Assembly (NCBI GenBank): GCA_031291645.1
Contig: JARLIQ010000007.1
Coordinates: forward strand, 1 to 64,000
Source of the DNA: Caulobacteraceae bacterium
Lineage (GTDB): Bacteria > Pseudomonadota > Alphaproteobacteria > Caulobacterales > Caulobacteraceae
DNA length: 64,000 nt
Direction of reading: 5' to 3'
Below the pieces are notes generated by a model, which did not search any database, had not been told where the DNA came from, and saw only the letters and a list, made by a program, of their open reading frames with translations. The stretch's first letter is position 1, and each line of letters opens with the position of its first letter. Of this stretch, positions 9,087 through 16,953 are shown one piece after another. The translations under genes were made by a program, and so were the position numbers.

Positions 9087-10073
9087 ATGGCCGTCCGCAA
9101 GCCCAAAGTCGTCGTCACCCGCAAGCTTCCCGAGCCCGTCGAGGCGCGGATGAGCGAGCTGTTCGACGCCGCGCTGAACGCAGACGACGCGCCGATGGGC
9201 CGCGACGCCCTGATCGCAGCCCTGGCCGACGCCGACGTGCTGGTGCCGACCATCACCGACCGGATCGACGCGGCCACCCTGGCCGGCGCGGGCCCGCAGC
9301 TTCGCCTGATCGCCAATTTCGGCGCCGGGGTGGACAACATCGACGTCGCGGCGGCCAACGCCCGCGGGGTCACCGTCACCAACACCCCGGGCGTGCTGAC
9401 CGAGGACACCGCCGACATGACCATGGCCCTGATCATGGCCGTGGCCCGCCGGCTGGTGGAGGGCGCCAACGTCGTCCACGCCGGCGGCTTCGCGGGCTGG
9501 ACCCCGACCTGGATGCTCGGCCGGCGCCTGCGCGGCGCCAAGCTCGGCATCATCGGCATGGGCCGGATCGGCCAGGCCCTGGCCCGCCGCGCCCGCGCCT
9601 TCGGCCTGGAGATCCACTACCACAACCGCAAGCCCGTCGGCCCGCGCATCGAGGAAGAGCTTTCGGCCACCTACTGGGACTCGCTGGACCAGATGCTGGC
9701 GCGGATGGACTTCATCTCGGTCAACTGCCCGCACACCCCGGGCACCTACCACCTGCTCTCGGCCCGGCGGCTGAAGCTGGTCCAGCGGCACGCGGTGATC
9801 GTCAACACCGCCCGCGGCGAGGTGATCGACGAGGCCTCGATGGCCAACCTGCTGGAGGCCGGCGAGATCGGCGGCGCCGGGCTAGACGTCTACGAGCACG
9901 AGCCGGCGATCAATCCCAAGCTGCTCAAGCTGAGCAACGTGGTCCTCCTGCCGCACATGAGCTCGGCCACGGTCGAAAGCCGGATCGACATGGGCGAGAA
10001 GGTGATCATCAACATCCGCACCTTCCTCGACGGCCACAGGCCGCCGGACCGGGTGATCCCCTCGATGCTCTGA
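9087..10073 (+). CDS. D-isomer-specific 2-hydroxyacid dehydrogenase (glyoxylate/hydroxypyruvate reductase-like)
   Basis: A 328-residue NAD(P)-dependent oxidoreductase. The Rossmann motif is KLGIIGMGRIGQALARRARAF, preceded by NTPGVLTEDTADMTMALIMA. The catalytic arginine and glutamate regions are NTARGEVIDE and YEHEPAINPKLL, with the histidine in LLPHMSSATVESR. The pattern is closest to glyoxylate reductase (GyaR-type) enzymes rather than PGDH or formate dehydrogenase. The ATG at 9087 begins AVRKPKVVVTRKLPEPVE, the typical family start. It is divergent from the SH3 gene with 118 bases between. The exact substrate remains an inference. Confidence 0.92.
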   Translation: MAVRKPKVVVTRKLPEPVEARMSELFDAALNADDAPMGRDALIAALADADVLVPTITDRIDAATLAGAGPQLRLIANFGAGVDNIDVAAANARGVTVTNTPGVLTEDTADMTMALIMAVARRLVEGANVVHAGGFAGWTPTWMLGRRLRGAKLGIIGMGRIGQALARRARAFGLEIHYHNRKPVGPRIEEELSATYWDSLDQMLARMDFISVNCPHTPGTYHLLSARRLKLVQRHAVIVNTARGEVIDEASMANLLEAGEIGGAGLDVYEHEPAINPKLLKLSNVVLLPHMSSATVESRIDMGEKVIINIRTFLDGHRPPDRVIPSML

Positions 10074-10117
10074 CGACCGCAGACGTCGGCGCGCCAGTCA
10101 CCACGCTCCGCCCCGCA

Positions 10118-10142
10118 GGAACCGAGCCCAGGGCCGCCCGTT
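10118..10142 (+). promoter_or_regulatory. EcfG/SigT-type general-stress promoter
   Basis: GGAAC (10118-10122) and CGTT (10139-10142) are separated by exactly 16 bases, the consensus recognised by the alphaproteobacterial extracytoplasmic sigma factor EcfG (SigT in Caulobacter). It lies 37 bases upstream of the ATG at 10179 on the same strand. The match is exact; activity is inferred. Confidence 0.7.
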
Positions 10143-10178
10143 CTGATTCCTGACTCCATTCAGGAAAGGGCCATCGCC

Positions 10179-10502
10179 ATGGAGCTATTCGGCAGACATA
10201 CAGTTCTGGATCCTAGTGATCCGGCAGTGCCGCTGGAGGCCTACAAGGAAGGGCGGAAAGACGAGCGTCGGCAAATCGACGCCGGCGGCCTCGACCACCG
10301 ACTCGTCAAGAAAGAGTTGGACGACGCTTACGTGCGCGGTCGGCGCGAAGGTCTGTCGGCCCGGCGGCTATCGCTGTCCGGCCTACTTTCAGCTGTCGCC
10401 TTGGCCGCTCTGCTGATCGCGACGGCCGTGATGGTGTACCAGTACGGCTCGTTCGCCGCGGCCGGGAGCGCGATCGACAGATCGGTGGCGGCCTGGGTCT
10501 AG
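10179..10502 (+). CDS. small single-span membrane protein, uncharacterised
   Basis: A 107-residue protein. The first 65 residues are charged and soluble (EAYKEGRKDERRQIDAGG, then a KKELDDAYVRGRREG segment). One clear transmembrane helix covers about residues 70-90 (LLSAVALAALLIATAVMVYQ), followed by a short tail. The ATG has a good AGGAAAGGG ribosome site 8 bases before it. An exact EcfG-type promoter lies just upstream, so it is likely induced in the general stress response. No family is recognised. The charged N-terminus carries many Lys/Arg/Asp residues that could face the cytoplasm. Confidence 0.75.
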   Translation: MELFGRHTVLDPSDPAVPLEAYKEGRKDERRQIDAGGLDHRLVKKELDDAYVRGRREGLSARRLSLSGLLSAVALAALLIATAVMVYQYGSFAAAGSAIDRSVAAWV

Positions 10503-10800
10503 CCGCGCGCGGCGGCCCGGGGCGCCGAAGGACAAGCTTCCCCCGGCGCGGACCTGCGAAGCCTTGGCGAGCGGGCGACCGAGGGCGCGTGGTCGACCTC
10601 GCTTCAGGCTCGCCCCCACCGCGTCGGGTCAGGCGCGATTTCGTCTGAATGTTCGGCGCCTGTATTTGGCCCCGAACTGAACGGTTCGACATCGAGCGCG
10701 TTGGTTCCACGACGCAGCTCTCAATGCGCAACCCCTCGGCGCCGACCTGGCGCCGGACAAGGCCCATGGCGACAACCTCTGGCATGGGCAGGAGAACACC
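10503..10800. other. 298-base intergenic stretch
   Basis: No convincing gene. It opens with the short GC palindrome GCCGCGCGCGGC, which could be the end hairpin of the preceding gene. The only other signal I see is the near-consensus EcfG-like promoter at 10678-10702, about 100 bases before the next start. Confidence 0.6.
10678..10702 (+). promoter_or_regulatory. near-consensus EcfG/SigT-like promoter
   Basis: TGAAC (10678-10682) and CGTT (10699-10702) are 16 bases apart, one base short of the GGAAC-N16-CGTT consensus. It lies 99 bases upstream of the ATG at 10801 on the same strand. It is weaker than the exact matches at 10118 and 47893, and the mismatch is in the first base of the -35. Confidence 0.4.
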
Positions 10801-11502
10801 ATGCTCAGTAAGACGCTTTTCGTGTCGCTTCTCACTTCGAGCGCGATGACCTTGGCCATCGCGATGCCGGCCGCCGCGGCCAGCACGACCGATCGCGCTC
10901 GTGAAGCCATCGCCGCGGCGGCGGCGAAGGTCCACACCGCGGAAGACCTTGGAGCCGCCACCGACGCGCCGCGCGATGCGGCCGCGGCGCGGGCGGCCCT
11001 GGCGAGCGCGAGGGAGGATTTCGCGGCCGGCCACAGGGAGCCGGCGATTCAGGACGCGATCCGTGCTTCGGCCTTCGCCGACACGGCGATCGGGATTTCG
11101 CAGCAGCACAAGGACCACGCCATCGCCTCCGCGCGTCAGGCCCAGAGCGAAAGCGCCGACGCGGCCCGCGATCAGGTCGCCGCCGCGCAAGGCCAGGCGG
11201 CCACCGCTCAGCAACAGGCCGTCGCCGCCCAGCAGCAGGCGGCGGACGCCAACGGGCGCGCCGACGCCGCTCAGCAGTCAGCGGCGGCTTCGGCGGCCGA
11301 TGCGGCGAGCGCGCGTGACGCCGCCGCGCTGGCGGCTTCCCGCACGCCCCCCGCGCCGCAAGTCGAGACGACCGTCACGACCGAAAGGCCGGTCGGCCGG
11401 CATCACGGCAAGCGGGTGAAGGTGACGCGGCGCACGACGACGACAAGCGTGGCGGCCGCGCCTTTGGCCCAGGTCACCACGACGACCAAGGTCACCCCGT
11501 AG
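10801..11502 (+). CDS. alanine/glutamine-rich exported coiled-coil protein, uncharacterised
   Basis: A 233-residue protein. A cleavable signal covers about residues 1-26 (LLTSSAMTLAIAMPAAAA), so the product should be periplasmic or surface-exposed. Residues about 30-180 are very rich in Ala, Gln, Asp and Arg with heptad-like repeats (DQVAAAQGQAATAQQQAVA then AAQQQAADANGRADAAQ), which predict long alpha-helix or coiled coil. The last 50 residues change to Thr/Val/Lys-rich, basic and probably disordered sequence (TVTTERPVGRHHGKRVKVT). A GGCAGGAGAA ribosome site precedes the ATG. It may be stress-regulated together with the small gene upstream. Family unknown; a structural or envelope-associated role is only a guess from composition. 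Confidence 0.75.
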   Translation: MLSKTLFVSLLTSSAMTLAIAMPAAAASTTDRAREAIAAAAAKVHTAEDLGAATDAPRDAAAARAALASAREDFAAGHREPAIQDAIRASAFADTAIGISQQHKDHAIASARQAQSESADAARDQVAAAQGQAATAQQQAVAAQQQAADANGRADAAQQSAAASAADAASARDAAALAASRTPPAPQVETTVTTERPVGRHHGKRVKVTRRTTTTSVAAAPLAQVTTTTKVTP

Positions 11503-11590
11503 TCGGCGCAGGCGCAGGCCGGCGGGTCGCCGCCAACTCTCAGAGCGCGTTCTTGTCCTGAGCGACGTCAACTCGCCAGCCGGCGCCGAC

Positions 11591-11664
11591 CTAGTGTCCC
11601 TATCGATTCCGAAGCTCGTCCGAGCCTGCCGTCGGCGCCTGCGAACTCGGAATCGGGACACTAG
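11591..11664. repeat. imperfect palindromic repeat with CTAGTGTCCC ends
   Basis: CTAGTGTCCC (11591-11600) pairs with GGGACACTAG (11655-11664), with an inner GATTCCGA/TCGGAATC pairing. The loop of about 33 bases lacks the ACCGGTTCCACTT core, so it is a different element from the TAGAGC family. The right end CTA (11661-11663) is the TAG stop of the gene on the minus strand. Confidence 0.75.
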
Positions 11665-12140
11665 CGTCGAACGATCTCGAACCCCTCCGCTGCCGAAGGC
11701 GGGACGAAGTAGCGGGTGATCAGGTCGAACTCGGCGTCCGACGCGGCGTATTCATGGGTTCCGGCGGCGTTGCGCGCGCGCAGCCGCGCCTTGCAGACCT
11801 CGTCCGGCACATCGAGGAAGTGCAGGCGGTGGTCGGCCTGCGCCCCCTCGAACAGCGTCTTCATCCAGGCGCGGGCGGCGAGCGTATTGGCTGGAAAGTC
11901 CAGCACGACCGACACGCCGATCCGCAGCAGGTCTTGAACGTGGGGCCCGACGGCCTCGCGCAGCCGCCGCGAACAGCGGATATAGTCGGCCACATCCTTC
12001 ATTTCGGGGCCGAACAGACGCGAAAGCCAGGCGTCCTCGCTGATGACGACGGTCGACGGCGCCCGGCTCAATTCGGCCACGAGAGTCGATTTTCCGGCCG
12101 CTATCTTTCCGCACAGCATGTGCAGCATCGCTTGTGGCAT
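11661..12140 (-). CDS. P-loop ATPase/kinase-like protein (AAA_33 type)
   Basis: A 159-residue protein with a Walker A loop, LCGKIAAGKSTLVAEL, at residues 7-22, followed by ISEDAWLSRLFG and DFPANTLAARAWMKTLF. The end of the protein carries RLRARNAAGTHEYAASDAEF, a pattern typical of small kinase-like P-loop proteins related to zeta-toxin or chloramphenicol phosphotransferase folds. The ATG at 12140 was chosen because TGGGGTGAT lies just before it and the protein then begins MPQAMLHMLCGK; an earlier TTG would add six residues. No antitoxin-like partner lies next to it. The stop codon lies in a repeat end. It probably phosphorylates a small molecule; the substrate is unknown. Confidence 0.8.
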   Translation of the reverse strand: MPQAMLHMLCGKIAAGKSTLVAELSRAPSTVVISEDAWLSRLFGPEMKDVADYIRCSRRLREAVGPHVQDLLRIGVSVVLDFPANTLAARAWMKTLFEGAQADHRLHFLDVPDEVCKARLRARNAAGTHEYAASDAEFDLITRYFVPPSAAEGFEIVRR

Positions 12141-12196
12141 GAGATCACCCCAGTCCAATGGCGCATGCGCGCCGCTTCTTTGATGGAATCGCGTAA

Positions 12197-12253
12197 AGCC
12201 CGACCTGAGGGTTCAGGTCGGGTTGCTAATTCGAGCCGTTCCTAGACGGCTCG
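12197..12253. other. two adjacent perfect hairpins of unknown role
   Basis: The first hairpin has a 12-base stem (12197-12208 with 12213-12224, one G-T pair) around the loop GGGT; the second has an 8-base stem, CGAGCCGT/ACGGCTCG (12232-12239 with 12246-12253), around TCCTAG. They lie in the 247-base gap between two minus-strand genes. This is not a tRNA and has no T-run. It could be an RNA leader for the kinase-like gene, a terminator for the SDR gene, or a small RNA. Confidence 0.6.
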
Positions 12254-12387
12254 CCACGATCCACGAATGGGGGTTCATGCCGGGCTTATAGCGGCCAAGC
12301 CGGAAGCTTTCCACCCCGCGCGGCGCAAACGGCGAGGCCCGGGGGCGACCCTAAGCGGCGGTTGGGAACGTCGGTTCCGGCGCGCGC

Positions 12388-13278
12388 TCAGGACAGGTAG
12401 TCGCCCCGGAGCCCGTCCAGCAGGCCGGGTCCAGCGGGGCGCCACCCCATGGTCTGCCGGGTGAGCGCGCTCGAGGCCGGAATGTCGTTCGATGCGACGG
12501 CCGCAAACCAGCCGAAGTGGCCGGCCGCCTCGTCGGGGCCGAGGCTGCGGACCGGGAGGCCGAGCCGCTCGCCGATGGCCTCGGCGATGGACCGCGACGC
12601 AACGCCTTCCTCGGCGACCGCGTGAAGCCGCTGGCCCGGCTGGCCGTGTTCGAGCGCGAACCGGAACAGGCGCGCGGCGTCGCGGCGATGCACCGCCGGC
12701 CAGCGGTTGGCGCCGTCGCCCACATAGGCGGACACCCCGGTCTGCCGCGCGATGGCGATCAACGGCGAGACCAGACCCTGGCCCTGCACGTCATGAACCG
12801 ACGGCGGCAGCCGCACGACCACCGACCTGACGTTCGTCCGGCTCGCGGCTAGCGCCGCCGCCTCCGGGCGGCCGCGGACGGCGAGCAGGCCCTCGGTCTC
12901 GGCCGCGTCCGCTTCGGTGCTCAGGCGGCCGGGCGTGCGGGCCGTCAGGCCCGAGGTGACGACCAGCGGCTTGCCCGTGCCCGCCAGGGCCTGCGCCATC
13001 GCCGAGACGGCGCGCAGATCGACGTCCCCCATCTCGACGTAGCGCGAGAAGTCGTGGCCGAACGCGCAGTGGATGACGCCGTCGCTGGCGCGCGCGCCCT
13101 CGGCCAGGCCCTCCGGATCGGCGACGTCGCCTCTCCGCGGCTCGACGCCCCGCTCGGCGAGGGCCTGCGCCGCTGCGTCGCTGCGCGCCAGGCCCGTCAC
13201 CTGGTGTCCGGCGGCCTGCAGCTCATCGACGACGATCGAGCCGATGAACCCCGTCGCTCCGGTCATGAACACACGCAT
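12388..13278 (-). CDS. NAD(P)-dependent epimerase/SDR family oxidoreductase
   Basis: A 296-residue extended or atypical short-chain dehydrogenase. The cofactor motif is VFMTGATGFIGSIVVDELQAAG at the N-terminus, then GVEPRRGDVADPEGLAEGA and VIHCAFGHDFSRY. The usual YxxxK pair is not obvious, which suggests an NmrA-like or atypical SDR. The ATG at 13278 is preceded by GGAGGG eight bases away; a TTG two codons earlier lacks this. The gene is divergent from an MmyB-type regulator with 93 bases between, an arrangement in which the regulator commonly controls the neighbouring oxidoreductase. The substrate is unknown. Confidence 0.88.
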   Translation of the reverse strand: MRVFMTGATGFIGSIVVDELQAAGHQVTGLARSDAAAQALAERGVEPRRGDVADPEGLAEGARASDGVIHCAFGHDFSRYVEMGDVDLRAVSAMAQALAGTGKPLVVTSGLTARTPGRLSTEADAAETEGLLAVRGRPEAAALAASRTNVRSVVVRLPPSVHDVQGQGLVSPLIAIARQTGVSAYVGDGANRWPAVHRRDAARLFRFALEHGQPGQRLHAVAEEGVASRSIAEAIGERLGLPVRSLGPDEAAGHFGWFAAVASNDIPASSALTRQTMGWRPAGPGLLDGLRGDYLS

Positions 13279-13371
13279 ATACAAACCCTCCGAGACTTAC
13301 CGGAGACAAGGGTCCGCTTGCGGCTTATTCTGGTAAAGTAGTGAGGTTATCATATTAAGCCCGGTAACAGG
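13279..13371. promoter_or_regulatory. divergent promoter region with TTACCGG/CCGGTAA half-sites
   Basis: This 93-base, relatively AT-rich gap separates the SDR and regulator genes. TTACCGG (13297-13303) and CCGGTAA (13361-13367) are exact inverted copies, and CTGGTAA (13330-13336) is a third near-copy. TTATTC and TATCAT with 17 bases between could form the plus-strand promoter. The half-sites are candidate operators for the adjacent regulator. Confidence 0.45.
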
Positions 13372-14205
13372 ATGAGCGCGCTTCCAGCCGCCGAGAACCT
13401 GCTCGGAACCTTCCTGCGGGCCCGCCGCACGAAGCTCGATCCTGCGGCCTTCGGCTTTCCCGCCGAGCGCCGCCGCACGCCGGGCCTGCGCCGCGAGGAG
13501 GTGGCGCAGAGGGCCAACATCAGCCTGACCTGGTACGCCTGGCTCGAACAGGGGCGCGGCGGCGCACCCTCGGCCGACGTGCTCGACCGCATCGCCCGCG
13601 CCCTGATGCTGACGGACATCGAACGCGAGCACCTGTTCCTGCTGGGCCTCGGCCGGCCGCCGGAGGCGCGCTACCGCAAGAGCCAGGGCGTCACCCCGCG
13701 GCTGCAGCGCGTGCTGGACGCCCTGGACCCCAGCCCCGCGGTGATCCGGACCGCGACCTGGGACGTCGTCGCCTGGAACCGGGCGGCGACCGTGGTGCTG
13801 ATGGACTATGGCGCGCTGCCGGTCGAGCAGCGGAACATGCTGCGCTTCATCTTCCTCGACCCGCGCGCCCGGGACGCGCACTACGACTGGGAAAGCATGG
13901 CGCGGCTGGTCCTAGGCATCTTCCGGCTGGACTCGGCCCGGGCCGGCGCCGCGGCGGACGTCGAGCCGCTGGTCGACGAACTCAGCCGGCGCAGTCCCGA
14001 GTTCAACGCGATGTGGCGCGACCACGCCGTCCCCAGCCCCCATGGCGAAGCCGTCAAACACCTGCGGCACCCGGTGCTCGGCCCGCTCGCCTTCGAGATC
14101 TCGGCCTTCGCGGTGGACGGTCGGACGGACCTCAGCCTCCTGGTCTACAATCCGGTGGCGCCGGCGGACGCCGAACGGATCGCGTCCCTGCTGGAGCCCC
14201 GGTAG
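13372..14205 (+). CDS. XRE/MmyB-type helix-turn-helix transcriptional regulator
   Basis: A 277-residue regulator. The N-terminal helix-turn-helix (about residues 8-80) includes TPGLRREEVAQRANISLTWY and LEQGRGGAPSADVLDRIARA, the hallmark of MmyB-like proteins. The C-terminal ligand-binding region has AVIRTATWDVVAWNRAATVV, RNMLRFIFLDP and HPVLGPLAFEISAF, matching the PAS-like MmyB sensor domain that binds fatty-acid-like ligands in characterised members. It is divergent from an SDR gene and is likely to control it and itself. Family assignment is firm; ligand and target are inferred. Confidence 0.92.
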   Translation: MSALPAAENLLGTFLRARRTKLDPAAFGFPAERRRTPGLRREEVAQRANISLTWYAWLEQGRGGAPSADVLDRIARALMLTDIEREHLFLLGLGRPPEARYRKSQGVTPRLQRVLDALDPSPAVIRTATWDVVAWNRAATVVLMDYGALPVEQRNMLRFIFLDPRARDAHYDWESMARLVLGIFRLDSARAGAAADVEPLVDELSRRSPEFNAMWRDHAVPSPHGEAVKHLRHPVLGPLAFEISAFAVDGRTDLSLLVYNPVAPADAERIASLLEPR

Positions 14206-14213
14206 CCGCCGCC

Positions 14214-14954
14214 CTATCCGCCGCCGCAGACCGGGCAGGCCGGGTCGGCCCCGATGCGCACCGTGCGGCTTTCGCCCGCCAGGCCGTCGTAGACGAAGAG
14301 GCGTCCGGTCAGGGGCTCGCCGGCGCCGGCGATCAGCTTGACCGCCTCCAGCGCCATCATCGAGCCGACCACCCCGGCGAGCGCCCCGACCACCCCCACC
14401 ACCGCGCAGGTCTCGGCGTCCGGCGGAACCTCGGGCACCAGGCAGCGGTAGCAGGGTCGGCCGGCGAACACCCCGACCTGGCCGGTCCAGCGGCCGATCG
14501 CGCCGGAGACCAGGGGCCGGCCCTCGGCGACGCAGGCGGCGTTGACGTGGAAGCGGGTCTCGAAGTCGTCGGTGCCGTCCAGCACCAGGTCGTAGCCGCG
14601 CACGAGCTCGCGGGCGTTCTCCTCGTGCAGCCGGCCGTGGTGGGCCTGGACGCGGACATGGGGGTTCAGCGCCTCCAGCCGCTCGGCGGCGGCGGCGGTC
14701 TTGGCCCGGCCGACGTCGGCGGCGGTGTAGAGCACCTGGCGCTGGAGGTTCGAAAGGTCGACCGCGTCGGGGTCGACCAGGCCAAGACCGCCGACGCCGG
14801 CGGCGGCCAGGTAGAGGGCGGCGGGCGAGCCCAGGCCGCCGGCCCCGACGATCAGCACCCGCGCCGCCTTCAGGCGTTGCTGGCCTGGGCCGCCCACCTC
14901 GCGCAGCACCAGATGGCGGGCGTAGCGCTCGACCTCCTCGTCGCTGAAGCTCAT
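14214..14954 (-). CDS. moeB: molybdopterin-synthase adenylyltransferase (MoeB/ThiF family)
   Basis: ATP-dependent E1-like enzyme that adenylates the C-terminal Gly-Gly of the sulfur carrier MoaD (or ThiS). It is 246 residues long. The nucleotide-binding motif is [20 protein letters not shown], followed by [18 protein letters not shown]. Two CxxC zinc motifs are present, CYRC and CPVC at the C-terminus. No rhodanese domain follows, so it is the short MoeB type. The ATG at 14954 begins [21 protein letters not shown], the normal family start. It is divergent from hslV with 53 bases between. The rest of the Mo-cofactor operon lies 22 kb away, so a thiamine role cannot be excluded. Confidence 0.92.
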   Translation of the reverse strand: MSFSDEEVERYARHLVLREVGGPGQQRLKAARVLIVGAGGLGSPAALYLAAAGVGGLGLVDPDAVDLSNLQRQVLYTAADVGRAKTAAAAERLEALNPHVRVQAHHGRLHEENARELVRGYDLVLDGTDDFETRFHVNAACVAEGRPLVSGAIGRWTGQVGVFAGRPCYRCLVPEVPPDAETCAVVGVVGALAGVVGSMMALEAVKLIAGAGEPLTGRLFVYDGLAGESRTVRIGADPACPVCGGG

Positions 14955-15007
14955 CGGCGAGGCCCTGGAACTTGACCAGGCCGCCCACGGCGGCCACATG
15001 CGCAACG

Positions 15008-15577
15008 ATGACAAGCCATATCGCTTCTCCCGGCGCGGCAGGCGCCTTCCCGAACTGGCATGGGACCACCATTCTGGCGGTGCGCAAAGCCGGCGCCACG
15101 GTGATCGCCGGCGACGGTCAGGTGTCGATGGGCCCGACCATCGTCAAGGGCAACGCCCGCAAGGTACGCCGCCTGGCCGAGGGCAAGGTGCTGGCCGGCT
15201 TCGCCGGGGCCACGGCCGACGCCTTCACCCTGATCGAGCGGCTGGAGACCAAGCTGGAGCAATATCCCGAACAGCTGGCCCGCGCCTGCGTCGACCTGGC
15301 CAAGGACTGGCGCACCGACCGCTACCTGCGCCGGCTGGAGGCCATGCTGCTGGTGGCCGACAAGGCCGCCATCTACACCGTCACCGGCGTCGGCGACGTG
15401 CTGGAGCCGGAATACGGCGTGGCGGCCATCGGCTCGGGCGGCCAATACGCCCTGGCCGCGGCCCGGGCGCTGATCGACACCGACCTCACCGCCGAGGAGA
15501 TCGCGCGCAAGGCCATGGCCATCGCCGCCGACATCTGCGTCTACACAAACGGCGCCTTGACCCTCGAGACGCTGTAG
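15008..15577 (+). CDS. hslV: ATP-dependent protease proteolytic subunit HslV
   Basis: Threonine peptidase of the HslUV (ClpQY) complex. It is 189 residues long. The mature N-terminal threonine is in [11 protein letters not shown] at about residue 20, so a 19-residue propeptide would be removed, longer than the E. coli one. [25 protein letters not shown] and [12 protein letters not shown] are standard. The ATG at 15008 was chosen as the nearest to the catalytic threonine with a plausible context; others lie upstream. hslU follows 11 bases later and is cotranscribed. The assignment is secure, the start less so. Confidence 0.95.
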   Translation: MTSHIASPGAAGAFPNWHGTTILAVRKAGATVIAGDGQVSMGPTIVKGNARKVRRLAEGKVLAGFAGATADAFTLIERLETKLEQYPEQLARACVDLAKDWRTDRYLRRLEAMLLVADKAAIYTVTGVGDVLEPEYGVAAIGSGGQYALAAARALIDTDLTAEEIARKAMAIAADICVYTNGALTLETL

Positions 15578-15588
15578 GCCGCCCCGCC

Positions 15589-16899
15589 ATGACCGAATTC
15601 TCCCCCCGCGAGATCGTCTCCGAACTCGACCGGTTCATCGTCGGCCACGCCGAGGCCAAGCGCGCGGTGGCCGTGGCCCTGCGCAACCGCTGGCGCCGCC
15701 GGCGCACGCCCGAGGACCTGCGCGACGAGATCACGCCCAAGAACATCCTGATGATCGGCCCCACGGGGGTCGGCAAGACCGAGATCGCCCGGCGGCTGGC
15801 GCGCTTGGCCCAGGCGCCGTTCCTCAAGGTCGAGGCGACCAAGTTCACCGAGGTCGGCTACGTCGGCCGCGACGTCGACCAGATCATGCGCGACCTGGTC
15901 GAGAGCGCCATGACCATGGTCCGCGACAAGCGCCGCGCCGCCGTGCGCGCCCGGGCCGAGGCGGCGGCCGAGGACCGGATTCTCGACGCCCTGGTCGGCC
16001 CCGGGGCCAGCGCCGCCACCCGCGACAGCTTCCGCAGGAAGCTGCGGGCCGGCGAACTGGACGACAAGGAGGTCGAGCTGACCCTGACCGACAGCGGCTC
16101 GCCCATGCAGGGGTTCGACATCCCCGGCCAGCCGGGCGCCTCGGTCGGGGTGCTGAACCTGTCGGAGATGATGTCCAAGGCCTTCGGCGGGCGGACCAAG
16201 ACCCACAAGACCACCGTCGCCGGCGCCTACGCCCCGCTGATCGCCGAGGAGAGCGACAAGCTGGTCGACCAGGAGGCCCTGACCGCCGAAGCCCTGGCCC
16301 TGGCGGAAAACAGCGGCATCGTCTTCATCGACGAGATCGACAAGGTGGCCTCCCGCGCCGAGCGGAGCGGCGGCGGCGACGTCAGCCGCGAGGGCGTGCA
16401 GCGCGACCTGCTGCCCCTGATCGAGGGCACCACCGTCTCGACCAAGTACGGGCCGGTGAAGAGCGACCACGTACTGTTCATCGCCTCGGGCGCCTTCCAC
16501 GTGGCCAAGCCCTCGGACCTGTTGCCCGAGTTGCAGGGCCGGCTGCCGATCCGGGTCGAGCTGAAGCCCCTGACCCGCGAGGACTTCCGCCGCATCCTGA
16601 CCGAGCCCGAGGCCAACCTGATCCGCCAGCACCAGGCGCTGATGGCCACCGAGGGCGTGACCCTGAGCTTCACCGACGACGCCATCGAGGCCCTGGCCGA
16701 CGCCGCCGTGGCGGTCAACGGCGCGGTCGAGAACATCGGCGCGCGCCGGCTGCAGACCGTGCTGGAGAAGGTGGTCGAGGAGATCAGCTTCACCGCCTCG
16801 GACCGCTCGGGCGAGAGCGTGACCATCGACGGCGCCTATGTGCGCGAGCGGATCGGCGCCCTGGCCGAAAACGCCGACCTGTCGCGCTACATCCTTTAG
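15589..16899 (+). CDS. hslU: ATP-dependent protease ATPase subunit HslU
   Basis: AAA+ unfoldase that feeds proteins to HslV. It is 436 residues long. The N-terminal [20 protein letters not shown] is diagnostic. Walker A is [17 protein letters not shown], the following pore-loop region is [19 protein letters not shown], and Walker B is [12 protein letters not shown]. The C-terminal [18 protein letters not shown] and ending DLSRYIL match the conserved tail inserted into HslV. It is in an operon with hslV. The assignment is secure. Confidence 0.98.
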   Translation: MTEFSPREIVSELDRFIVGHAEAKRAVAVALRNRWRRRRTPEDLRDEITPKNILMIGPTGVGKTEIARRLARLAQAPFLKVEATKFTEVGYVGRDVDQIMRDLVESAMTMVRDKRRAAVRARAEAAAEDRILDALVGPGASAATRDSFRRKLRAGELDDKEVELTLTDSGSPMQGFDIPGQPGASVGVLNLSEMMSKAFGGRTKTHKTTVAGAYAPLIAEESDKLVDQEALTAEALALAENSGIVFIDEIDKVASRAERSGGGDVSREGVQRDLLPLIEGTTVSTKYGPVKSDHVLFIASGAFHVAKPSDLLPELQGRLPIRVELKPLTREDFRRILTEPEANLIRQHQALMATEGVTLSFTDDAIEALADAAVAVNGAVENIGARRLQTVLEKVVEEISFTASDRSGESVTIDGAYVRERIGALAENADLSRYIL

Positions 16900-16953
16900 G
16901 GACCCGGCTTTAGGGGCCGGCCACCGCCCGATCCCGTCCGAGCGTGAGGGGGT

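Noticed and set aside
12190..12260. tRNA-like or riboswitch fold
   Set aside because: The two hairpins do not form a cloverleaf and lack the GTTCGANTC T-loop; no known riboswitch motif fits.
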